Assembly (NCBI RefSeq): GCF_013204885.1
Contig: NZ_JABMKX010000010.1
Location: 62,001-126,000, forward strand
DNA: 64,000 nucleotides
From: Paenibacillus tritici
GTDB lineage: Bacteria; Bacillota; Bacilli; Paenibacillales; Paenibacillaceae
Direction: 5' to 3'
Part shown: positions 56,850 to 64,000 of the stretch, in pieces
Position numbering within the stretch: position 1 is the first letter of the stretch
Layout: each line of letters begins with the position of its first letter
Translations under genes and position numbers: made by a program
The notes under the pieces: model-generated
The model's database searches: none
Seen by the model: the letters and a program-made list of their open reading frames with translations, nothing else
Told to the model about the DNA's origin: nothing

Positions 56850-56891
56850 TCATACACTTCCTTTCCCTCAGGAATGTCTTACATCCTCGTT

Positions 56892-56916
56892 ATGACCATT
56901 TTACTGATCCGGTCAT
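56892..56916. promoter_or_regulatory. Predicted TetR operator ahead of its own gene
   Basis: ATGACC (56892-56897) and GGTCAT (56911-56916) with 13 bases between. On the minus strand a TTGACC and a TAAAAT, 15 bases apart, straddle it, so binding would block the promoter. It is about 45-65 bases ahead of the TetR start codon. Confidence 0.6.
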
Positions 56917-57151
56917 TCGGTCAAGACCAACTTTATCATGTTGCCTATGTCTTTGCAATACTTTTGTATAATTTTTTTTATTTTATTGCAGTGTTTTAAC
57001 TTTCTATTTACGTCTTATTTGTATAATGTGAGAAAAGAAGCAAAATCCCTAGTATAATATTAGGAGTAAGAGAACAAGCACGCAGGATAAGCACATGGAC
57101 TAATGAAGAGAATTCGTAAATCTACCTATATGGAAAGTTGCAGGTGAACTT

Positions 57152-58348
57152 ATGCGAAAGAAAAGAGTACTGCTGTTTTCGGAAGGCTTCGGCACGGGCC
57201 ATACAGGGGCAGCCTATGCTCTGGCTGAAGGAATAAGACTGCTGAACCCGGATGTTCAGTGCCGGGTCATTGAGCTCGGGAAATTCCTAAATCCTACGGT
57301 CGCTCCTTGGATTCTTTCCGCTTACCGCAAAACCGTCAGCAGCCAGCCCAAGCTGGTCGGCATGATGTATAAGACCCAATATCATAAATCACTGAACCGG
57401 TTGACCCAGCTGGCACTTCACCGGATTTTTTATACACATGCCTCACAGGTCATTGAACAGCTGAAGCCGGATCTGATTATCTGTACGCATCCGATTCCCG
57501 CTGCTGTCATCTCCAGGCTGAAGCGCCAGGGGCTGGATGTACCGTTCTATACGCTGATTACTGATTATGATGCCCACGGAAGCTGGGTGAATGCGGAGTC
57601 GGACCGCTATCTGGTATCGACTTCCCGGGTCAAGTCGATCCTTACCGGACGCGGCGTAGCTTCCGAGCTTGTGACGGTTACCGGGATTCCGGTGCATCCG
57701 AAGTTCTGGGAGTGCCAGGGCAAGACCCAGCTGCGCAAAGAGCTGGGTCTTGCCGACATCCCGACTGCGCTTATTATGGGCGGCGGCTGGGGGCTGATGT
57801 TCGGCAAGGATATCATGGACTCGCTCACGGCCCGGATTGATGAGATTCAGCTTATCTTCTGTATGGGCAGCAATGACAAGGCGGTAGCCAAGATGGAAGC
57901 CAACCCCCTGCTGAACCATCCCAATGTAAGAATACTGGGGTACAGCAGTGAGATTAACAAGCTGATGGATGCCTCCGATCTGCTGATTACCAAGCCCGGC
58001 GGAATGACCTGCACCGAAGGTCAGGCTAAGGGCATCCCGATGTTGTTCTACAACGCAATACCGGGACAGGAAGAGAAGAACAGCCAATATTTCGTTGAGC
58101 TGGGGCTGGCTGAGATGCTGGATTCGGCCGTCGTGGACAAATGGTTCACGATGCTCCTGCGTGAATATGCCGGACAGGGGGCACCGCACAGACGCCGGAC
58201 CTCCCCGGACCGCCAGCAGCCGCAGCACTGCGCAGCGACCGTACTTCAGCTGCTGGGCAAGCCCGCCGCTGCTGCAGCCGTCTCAGAGGCCTGGAATGTC
58301 CCTCCGCAAAAGGTGCGGAATGAAGAAGCTGTCTATGTCACTCCTTAA
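57152..58348 (+). CDS. UgtP/MGDG-synthase-like glycosyltransferase
   Basis: A 398-residue GT28-type enzyme. SEGFGTGHTGAAYAL is the N-terminal glycine loop of diacylglycerol glycosyltransferases. The C-terminal half has ALIMGGGWGL and ITKPGGMTCTEGQAKGIPML, the nucleotide-sugar site. Relatives attach glucose or galactose to diacylglycerol at the inner leaflet, making glycolipids and lipoteichoic-acid anchors. The last 60 residues are unusually Gln/Pro/Ala-rich. Two TATAAT boxes (57022-57027 and 57053-57058) lie upstream. Confidence 0.83.
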   Translation: MRKKRVLLFSEGFGTGHTGAAYALAEGIRLLNPDVQCRVIELGKFLNPTVAPWILSAYRKTVSSQPKLVGMMYKTQYHKSLNRLTQLALHRIFYTHASQVIEQLKPDLIICTHPIPAAVISRLKRQGLDVPFYTLITDYDAHGSWVNAESDRYLVSTSRVKSILTGRGVASELVTVTGIPVHPKFWECQGKTQLRKELGLADIPTALIMGGGWGLMFGKDIMDSLTARIDEIQLIFCMGSNDKAVAKMEANPLLNHPNVRILGYSSEINKLMDASDLLITKPGGMTCTEGQAKGIPMLFYNAIPGQEEKNSQYFVELGLAEMLDSAVVDKWFTMLLREYAGQGAPHRRRTSPDRQQPQHCAATVLQLLGKPAAAAAVSEAWNVPPQKVRNEEAVYVTP

Positions 58349-58372
58349 GCGGATTATAGGAACCAAGCCGCA

Positions 58373-58420
58373 AAGAACCTCCAATCCACCGGTAAGCGTG
58401 GAGTTGGAGGTTCTTTTTTT
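58373..58420 (+). terminator. Terminator of the glycosyltransferase gene
   Basis: AAGAACCTCCAA and TTGGAGGTTCTT are perfectly complementary and are followed by TTTTT on the plus strand. Confidence 0.88.
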
Positions 58421-58485
58421 GCGCGGAAATGCTGAATGGCCGTAATAGAATAGACTTATAGCGTCCTAATGTATTGTGTCCTTGT

Positions 58486-59388
58486 TTATTTATAGAATGT
58501 ATGATTGCCGATCGTCTTGGCGAGTGTCCGTGAATGATGCACAGTAAGGTCCTGGGCCAGCGTCAGCGACAGGAAGAAGTACGTATCATCCGTCACTTCC
58601 TTAACTCCCAGCAGCGCTGCATTAACAGCCTTAATGCTGTCCTTATTAGGCTTCACACGTTTAAGACGCCCGTTGGCCACAGGACTGAATTGTCTTTTTT
58701 GATAGATTACTTCTCTGATTGTGTCGGGAAAATTGGCTGACCGCAGCCGGTTTAGAACAACGTTGGCAACTGCCACCTTGCCCTTGTACGGTTCGCCTTC
58801 TGCCTCTGCCATAACGATTTTTTGCAGCAGATGCAGGTCTTCTTCGGATACGGCGTAGCTCCAGGTAGCTTCAGCTTGCTGCTCCTTGGTTAGTAGCTTG
58901 GTCCGAGAGAAGAACAATGTTGCGGGGGGATGATACTGAGTTACAGCTTTGCTTGGAATGACACTCGTTGTCCCCGTTGCCGCTATCTTCGGCACTTGCG
59001 CCGCTGGCGGCGATGCTTTCACCACAGTTACCTTAGGCTTCGGCGGAATGGCAGTCTTCTGTGCAGCGTCTTTACGCTGAAGCTTCTCGGGACTTAACCA
59101 TCCTGCATGAACCGTGCGGGTCCAGGTATGGGCCGGTTTGGCGGCTGTGGTGTAAAGCATGGGTGTAATCGTGCTGGCTGAAGGGCTTGTCCTATGCAGG
59201 ACTGATGCAGCTTGCGGGACAAGCCGCTCCACAGACTGGTGGCTTGCAGAATTCAATTTACCCATTTCTATCATATTCTCCCCGGTAGCAGCAGATCCTG
59301 CGGGGTTCATCAAACTTATCGCTGAGAAAGACACTAGGATTACACCAACCAGCAGCGCAATATAGCGGCTCTGTTTAAAAATCAACAT
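58486..59388 (-). CDS. SleB/CwlJ-type cell-wall hydrolase
   Basis: A 300-residue exported protein. A signal or anchor helix spans residues 9-30. A long Pro/Lys/Thr-rich linker reaches about residue 170. The last 125 residues are a Hydrolase_2 domain: LLQKIVMAEAEGEPYKGKVAVANVVLNRL (two halves) with the catalytic Glu, then FPDTIREVIYQKRQFSPV. Relatives are lytic enzymes that open spore cortex or cell wall. AGGAGGTAAATT precedes the ATG. Whether it acts in germination or growth is not evident. Confidence 0.87.
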   Translation of the reverse strand: MLIFKQSRYIALLVGVILVSFSAISLMNPAGSAATGENMIEMGKLNSASHQSVERLVPQAASVLHRTSPSASTITPMLYTTAAKPAHTWTRTVHAGWLSPEKLQRKDAAQKTAIPPKPKVTVVKASPPAAQVPKIAATGTTSVIPSKAVTQYHPPATLFFSRTKLLTKEQQAEATWSYAVSEEDLHLLQKIVMAEAEGEPYKGKVAVANVVLNRLRSANFPDTIREVIYQKRQFSPVANGRLKRVKPNKDSIKAVNAALLGVKEVTDDTYFFLSLTLAQDLTVHHSRTLAKTIGNHTFYK

Positions 59389-59464
59389 AATTTACCTCCT
59401 ATTTTACGGCACACTCCTATTGTATGTAACCGAAAATGGAAGCCTTGAAAACTCACTTGTCGAT

Positions 59465-60076
59465 TTATGTTGAGAAAAATGTAAATTTTTCGGTCATTTC
59501 ATACATAGGAATGGCATACATCCTGGTAGCATACACCACAAAAGCATCAACCGTCCAGCCTATGTCTGGAAGTGCTTGTCCCGCAGGACGCCCTTGCATC
59601 CGTAAATTTTCCAGCCGCTCCAGCGTAAAAGAGCCTTCTCCGCGGTATTTGCGGGCGAGTGTTAAATGGGGATTGTACGTTCGCATCTCTGCCGTATATC
59701 CTAATGGAAGGGTCGCGGAAACCACCCGTTTCTGCAGCTCCTTCAGCGGCTCCAATTCGCCGGAAACCCCTGTCCAGAGTACTCTTGGCGAATCCGGGAG
59801 ACCGAAAGTGCCCCACTCCCCGAGCTTCAGCTGAAAGCCTTTACTTGACTTCGCAACCTCCCGGAGTGCCTGATAAAGAGCTGGAATATGTTCCCTGGGG
59901 GTATCTCCAAGAAATTGCAGCGTAATATGGAAATCTTTAAAATGTGTCCATCTGGCAAAATGAAGCCCGGACGACACATGGGCAGACTCATTTTTCAGAT
60001 AATCGCATAGCGCATCAGGCAGCGGTATTGCCACAAACAGGCGCTCAACTTCTTGCTCCGGTTCTATAGGTCTCAT
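59465..60076 (-). CDS. thpR: RNA 2',3'-cyclic phosphodiesterase ThpR
   Basis: A 203-residue 2H phosphoesterase. Both catalytic HxT motifs are present: HITL at 50-53 and HLTL at 137-140. RLFVAIPLP opens the domain. Family members hydrolyse 2',3'-cyclic phosphates on RNA and can ligate tRNA halves in vitro. GGAAAGG precedes the ATG. It stands between the SleB-like gene and a divergent dehydrogenase gene with no obvious functional link. Confidence 0.9.
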   Translation of the reverse strand: MRPIEPEQEVERLFVAIPLPDALCDYLKNESAHVSSGLHFARWTHFKDFHITLQFLGDTPREHIPALYQALREVAKSSKGFQLKLGEWGTFGLPDSPRVLWTGVSGELEPLKELQKRVVSATLPLGYTAEMRTYNPHLTLARKYRGEGSFTLERLENLRMQGRPAGQALPDIGWTVDAFVVYATRMYAIPMYEMTEKFTFFST

Positions 60077-60167
60077 GCTAATTTCACCTTTCCAGGCAGA
60101 TTTGTTATGCTTATTCTATACTTATCGTCCATTTCTCTACTGAAATGTAGAACAGGAGGGCACCAAC

Positions 60168-61124
60168 ATGACTAAATCCATCGTTTGTCTGCAGCACCTC
60201 TCGTCCGGCCAGCAGGAGATGATCCGCGCTGCTGCACCAGATTACACCCTGACCCTTGGAGACTCCAGGAACCCTGATCTTGAGCTGCTCTCCGGCGCAG
60301 AGATTATTATCGGCTGGGGCAAAGGCATCCGCGATACCGTACTGCGGCAGGATTCGCCGCTCCGCTGGGTACAAGCCTGGTCTGCCGGTGTAGAGAAGCT
60401 TCCGCTGGAAGCGCTGAAGGAACGCGAAATCCTGCTGACGAATGCCAGCGGTGTACATGCTGAACCGATTACGGCGGTCATCCTAAGCTTCATGCTGATG
60501 TTCACGCGCAATATGCATACCGCTATCCGCAACCAGCAGAGCCGACGCTGGCACTCGGACGGGCAAGAGAGTGAGTTGACCGGCAAGACCGTGGTCATTG
60601 CCGGAACCGGCGCCATCGGCAGCGAGACCGCCAGAATTGCCAAGGCCTTCCGGATGAAGACGATCGGTGTCAGCCGCTCTGGGCGGCCGGTGGAGAACTT
60701 CGATCAAGTCTTGACCACCGGGGAGCTGAAGCATTCCGTCCGCGAGGCTGACTTCGTGATCAACACGCTTCCGCTGACAGACGAGACCCGTGGACTGTTC
60801 GATGCAGAGATCTTCTCCGCCTGCAAGCAGGGGGCATATTATATTAATATTGGCCGGGGAGTGACTACCCATACGGACGATCTGATCGCTGCGCTGAACA
60901 GCGGACAGCTCGCCGGTGCGGGCCTCGATGTATTCGAGACCGAGCCGCTGCCTGAGGATCACCCGCTCTGGGGGATGGAGCAGGTCATCATGACCCCTCA
61001 CTGTGCCGGGGTAACCGACCGCTATGCTGACCGGGTCGTGGACATCTTTGTGGAGAACATGAAAGCGTATCTGGAATCCGGCAAGCCTTCGCGCAATCTG
61101 GTGGATTACAGCCGCCAGTATTAG
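60168..61124 (+). CDS. D-2-hydroxyacid dehydrogenase, NAD-binding
   Basis: A 318-residue dehydrogenase. The nucleotide-binding loop is AGTGAIGSETARIAK (about residue 146), and the catalytic set is Arg in NTLPLTDETRG/INIGRG, Glu in DVFETEPLPEDHPLW and His in MTPHCAGVT. The family includes glyoxylate, hydroxypyruvate and phosphoglycerate reductases. This N-terminal half (IIIGWGKGI, WSAGVEKLP) resembles the GhrA-like group; substrate is unknown. CAGGAGGGC precedes the ATG and a terminator follows about 210 bases downstream. Confidence 0.87.
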   Translation: MTKSIVCLQHLSSGQQEMIRAAAPDYTLTLGDSRNPDLELLSGAEIIIGWGKGIRDTVLRQDSPLRWVQAWSAGVEKLPLEALKEREILLTNASGVHAEPITAVILSFMLMFTRNMHTAIRNQQSRRWHSDGQESELTGKTVVIAGTGAIGSETARIAKAFRMKTIGVSRSGRPVENFDQVLTTGELKHSVREADFVINTLPLTDETRGLFDAEIFSACKQGAYYINIGRGVTTHTDDLIAALNSGQLAGAGLDVFETEPLPEDHPLWGMEQVIMTPHCAGVTDRYADRVVDIFVENMKAYLESGKPSRNLVDYSRQY

Positions 61125-61140
61125 GCTGGTGCTCCGGCGA

Positions 61141-61316
61141 AATGTTGCACTAATTACAACTCCGGTTCGCTGATAACGCACACCCGATACAATTGTTGCA
61201 TCAAATGCAATAATTTGTCATGATTACCTGCTGGACGTGGACAAAATGCTGCCTTTTCTGCAACAAACTTCGATTTAGGGTTGATTTAATGAGCGAATGT
61301 TGCAATTTGTGCAGGA
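61141..61316. other. Non-coding stretch with repeated GTTGCA/TGCAAC motifs
   Basis: Between the dehydrogenase stop and its terminator are several copies of GTTGCA or TGCAAC in both orientations (for example near 61144, 61193, 61260 and 61300). It resembles the build of repeat R2 but I could not align it convincingly. A Cys-rich 76-residue open frame over it is not supported. Confidence 0.3.
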
Positions 61317-61333
61317 TTCACCTATACAAATAC

Positions 61334-61368
61334 AAACAGCCTCTGCTGAACCTAAGCAGAGGCTGTTT
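61334..61368 (+). terminator. Terminator downstream of the dehydrogenase
   Basis: AAACAGCCTCTGCT and AGCAGAGGCTGTTT pair perfectly. T-rich sequence follows on both strands (TTTAATATAT on plus). Confidence 0.75.
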
Positions 61369-61426
61369 AATATATACATACACACTATATAGACTGAACT
61401 TGAAATTTAAATTTAGGGAGAAGTGG

Positions 61427-61559
61427 CGGAGGGGAATTTTGGAACTGTAGGAGCGGTAGCGACCGCCTTTGTTCCCGGATTTCTACCACGACAGTGGTTT
61501 CAAATCAGGAAATCCGGGAACAACAGCGGCCGGAAGTCCAAATATTCTCTGTAGTCACG
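61427..61559 (-). repeat. Dispersed hairpin repeat R1, copy C
   Basis: Third copy of R1, inverted relative to A and B. Its variable stem is a perfect 13-base pairing, GAAATCCGGGAAC (61509-61521) with GTTCCCGGATTTC (61471-61483). The cap is ACCAC/GTGGT (61485-61489 and 61494-61498), where copy B has ACCGC/GCGGT. Confidence 0.85.
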
Positions 61560-61602
61560 GCGTATCCCTAAGTACTATATTTCACCTTCAGCCTATATCC
61601 CC

Positions 61603-63387
61603 CTACACCTGAAATCGCGTAACAGACTCCCGAAGCTCAGTAAGCAGCACCTTCAGCTGCCCGATGCCGTTAGCCACTTCCGTAGTGGCAGTGAACTGCT
61701 GATGCGCTGATGCCGAGGTCTCCTCCACACCTGCCGCAGATTGCTGGGAAAGGGCCGAGATATGCTGGCTGAACTCATTCATGGTCTCGCTGGCTCCAGT
61801 CATTTGCTGCAGGTCCTGGCTCATCTCATCAATGGTTACCGCCATCCCAAGGACCGAGCCGTTGATTTCAGCCAGGGCTTCGCCTGTCTCAACAATTTGC
61901 CGGCTGCCCTCCTCTGTCTTGGCTACGCCTCCGCGAAGCTGCTCCACCATGGTTCTGGAGTCGAGCTGGATTCCCTGCGTAATCTCCGTGATCTCCGATA
62001 CGGTCCGCTGCACATCCTCCGAGAGCTTACGCACCTCCTGAGCCACTACCGCGAAGCCGCGTCCGCTGTCACCGGCCCTGGCGGCTTCAATCGCAGCATT
62101 AATGGCCAGCAGATGCGTCTGCTCCGAGATGCTCCGGATGGCACCTACCAGCTGGAAGATGCCTTCATTCTTGCGGTTCAGCTCCTCCACGGTTCCCATG
62201 GACAGTGAGACGGTCTCGGCAATCTGGTTCATCTGCGATACGGAGCTTTCCATGAGCGCCCGACCTTTCTCACCCTTAAGCCGCACCTGTTCCGAATGAA
62301 GGGAGAGATCCGTGCCTCTGCCGGCAAAATTCTCGATCAGCTTATTTAAGTCCTCAACTGCCTTGGAGGCTTCCACCGCTGCTTCAGCCTGGCTTCCCGA
62401 GGCTGTAGCCAGTTCTTCCATCGTCAAGGCAATCTGACTGCTGCCTTCCCTGGTTTCGGCAATCGTATGCATCAGCTCATCACCCTGCTCGGATATGACG
62501 TTGGACACATTGCGAATCCGGCTGACCATCTCCAGCAGGGTGCGGTTGGTTTCATTCACAGTCTTGGCCAGCAGGCCAATCTCATCCTTATTGCTGATCA
62601 CGGTCTCTTCCGCCGTCAGATCCCCGTTTGCGATCTGCTGGAGCTGGGCGGTTACCTTCTTCAGCGGACGGATGATCGTTCTGCGGATCACCATGTTAAT
62701 GATTCCGATGACCAACAAGACAATCAGTACAGTTACAATATTCAATGTCAGCGAAGTGTGGAAAATTTGCTCGGAAACTTTCCCCTCTTTCGCTGCTTCG
62801 TCCTGAGTGTGCTTAACTAGTGCATCGAGATCAACCTGCATGGAATTAAACGCCGCGATCCCCTTGCGCGATACCTCCAGGGCCAATGCCTCGTCACTCG
62901 AGCTGCTGAGCAGGATCGCCTGATTATTGACGGTCAGGAACTCCGCCCATTTCCCGACGAGCGACTGTAATTGCCCCAGTTCCTTATTCCCGTGCAAGGT
63001 GAGCTTGTATTCCTTCATCGTATCTGACACTTTGCTGATGAATTTGGCCCGCTCTTCCGCAAGTACGCTTTTCTCCGCAATATCCGAGTTCAGGATATGC
63101 TGCATACTGAGCGCCATCACATGCTCTGTGAGATAATTAACATTGTGGATTTTATCCAGTGCAGGAATGCTCTGATTAAGAATACTACCTGTGTTCTTCT
63201 GCATACCGTACATTTGATAGAGCGAGACCCCGCCGGTCACCAGAACCAGCACAGCCAGAGCCGCGTACCCGGAGGCAATCTTGAAGCCAATACTTTTACC
63301 GCGCCCGGTCAGGCTGACCCGCTGCTTCTTATCCGCTTCATTCCTCCCTTTACTAAACCAATCCTTCAGTCGCTGACCCTTACCCAT
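61603..63387 (-). CDS. Methyl-accepting chemotaxis protein
   Basis: A 594-residue chemoreceptor. A helix at about 37-57 and another at about 215-240 flank an extracellular four-helix-bundle sensor domain. HAMP follows ([23 protein letters not shown]), then the signalling coiled coil with the conserved hairpin tip [22 protein letters not shown] and [12 protein letters not shown]. It signals through CheW and CheA. AAGGGGG precedes the ATG. Ligand unknown. It is a single gene without che neighbours. Confidence 0.93.
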   Translation of the reverse strand: MGKGQRLKDWFSKGRNEADKKQRVSLTGRGKSIGFKIASGYAALAVLVLVTGGVSLYQMYGMQKNTGSILNQSIPALDKIHNVNYLTEHVMALSMQHILNSDIAEKSVLAEERAKFISKVSDTMKEYKLTLHGNKELGQLQSLVGKWAEFLTVNNQAILLSSSSDEALALEVSRKGIAAFNSMQVDLDALVKHTQDEAAKEGKVSEQIFHTSLTLNIVTVLIVLLVIGIINMVIRRTIIRPLKKVTAQLQQIANGDLTAEETVISNKDEIGLLAKTVNETNRTLLEMVSRIRNVSNVISEQGDELMHTIAETREGSSQIALTMEELATASGSQAEAAVEASKAVEDLNKLIENFAGRGTDLSLHSEQVRLKGEKGRALMESSVSQMNQIAETVSLSMGTVEELNRKNEGIFQLVGAIRSISEQTHLLAINAAIEAARAGDSGRGFAVVAQEVRKLSEDVQRTVSEITEITQGIQLDSRTMVEQLRGGVAKTEEGSRQIVETGEALAEINGSVLGMAVTIDEMSQDLQQMTGASETMNEFSQHISALSQQSAAGVEETSASAHQQFTATTEVANGIGQLKVLLTELRESVTRFQV

Positions 63388-63598
63388 ACCTGTATGCCCC
63401 CTTGATAATTGCCGAGAATATTACACCATTTTCCATCTGTTACCCTTTCTTTTTCATAAAAAGACAAAAAAAAATAGTATATACGTACTATTTCGGCAAC
63501 AGGGGATTAAAAATTTATACATCTCACTATGTAAGGTTGTACCTGCCGGCCCAAACGGCCGACAAGTAAATAGAACCACAGGTTCTCTAACCCAATAT

Positions 63599-64000
63599 TT
63601 AGTCCAGATCGTAAATCGAACCGACCTTCAGCCCGTATAGCTCGTTGTATATTTTCTCGGCAAAGGCATCGGTCATTCCGGCAATATAGTCGATCACCAT
63701 ATGCTCCCAGGTCCAGATCGGCTTCGCCGACTTCTGGTCCTTCTCAAAGCGCTGGAGCCAGTCGGTTGGAATAATATTCCGCGACGTCTCGGGATCAAGA
63801 AAGGCCTCCCACAGCCGCCGGAGAATCCATTCGCTCCGTTTCTGCAGACGCTGCACGCGCAAATCACGGATCATGGTCACCCAGGCGAAGCTTTTGAGCA
63901 CACTGACGGTCCGCAGCATGTCCTCATCTTCCTTGCCTTCCTTAATGAACGTGACCTTCTTCCAGTCCCCGTCCTCAATGACGCCGAGACTGGCGACAAA
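63599..64000 (-). CDS. dGTPase-like HD-domain protein, C-terminal part
   Basis: The gene runs off the right edge; the frame is open to base 64000, giving 133 visible residues. The end contains WTWEHMVIDYIAGMTDAFAEKIY, which matches the C-terminal DYIAGMTD box of deoxyguanosine triphosphate triphosphohydrolases. The catalytic HD residues would lie in the missing part. These enzymes remove triphosphate from dNTPs, controlling pools or resisting phage. The call rests on this motif. Confidence 0.7.
   Translation of the reverse strand, partial: FVASLGVIEDGDWKKVTFIKEGKEDEDMLRTVSVLKSFAWVTMIRDLRVQRLQKRSEWILRRLWEAFLDPETSRNIIPTDWLQRFEKDQKSAKPIWTWEHMVIDYIAGMTDAFAEKIYNELYGLKVGSIYDLD

Noticed and set aside
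61220-61450. Cys-rich 76-residue open frame
   Set aside because: It runs through the GTTGCA stretch, a terminator and into R1 copy C, with no ribosome site.

Overview
The window looks like chromosome from a spore-forming Bacillota of the Paenibacillus type. The sequence supports this with AGGAGG-type ribosome binding sites, many TTG and GTG starts, a CIRCE-controlled groESL, T-box leaders, an SspH-type spore protein, CcpN, and LplABC-type sugar importers. No rRNA, tRNA, CRISPR array, insertion sequence or complete prophage was seen. The first gene (EamA transporter) and the last (dGTPase-like) run off the window edges.

Layout. Bases 1-8306 hold a gluconeogenesis control cluster (ccpN, a PPDK-regulatory-protein homologue, glpX), a stress protein, an AraC regulator and two aldo/keto reductases. 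Bases 8404-15318 hold a ZIP metal transporter, a fused MsrA-MsrB protein whose MsrB half lacks its catalytic cysteine, and an ABC exporter divergent from a LytTR/GHKL two-component system. They end in a three-gene overlapping cassette of tiny proteins with a holin-like member. Bases 15566-24187 form one minus-strand operon for import and breakdown of an oligosaccharide: LacI regulator, BadF-type kinase, GH4 phospho-glycosidase, two permeases, binding lipoprotein and secreted glycoside hydrolase. Two matching operators lie upstream of it.

Bases 24903-38280 correspond to the groESL/tat/moa/ydiF/tsaD-rimI-tsaB-tsaE neighbourhood of Bacillus subtilis, here with leuA inserted between ydiF and tsaD. 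A dense DnaA-box cluster follows ydiF, and two tandem T-box riboswitches precede leuA. Bases 38456-41876 combine spore and DNA end-joining genes: sspH, a small acidic gene, ku, and LigD split into ligase and polymerase genes. Bases 42043-48233 encode envelope functions: a YitT protein, cardiolipin synthase, an M23 peptidase with bactofilin, and an ABC exporter. Then come gltB, a TetR-regulated YhgE/Pip protein, a UgtP-like glycosyltransferase, an SleB-like hydrolase, ThpR, a 2-hydroxyacid dehydrogenase, a chemoreceptor and the dGTPase.

The most interesting non-coding content is dispersed repeats. Family R1 has three intergenic copies that fold into a long hairpin whose paired arms change together. 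Family R2 has two copies of about 193 bp in opposite orientation with terminal inverted repeats. Also notable are the DnaA-box cluster, the tandem T-boxes, and a pair of equally spaced operators that link the TetR gene to yhgE.
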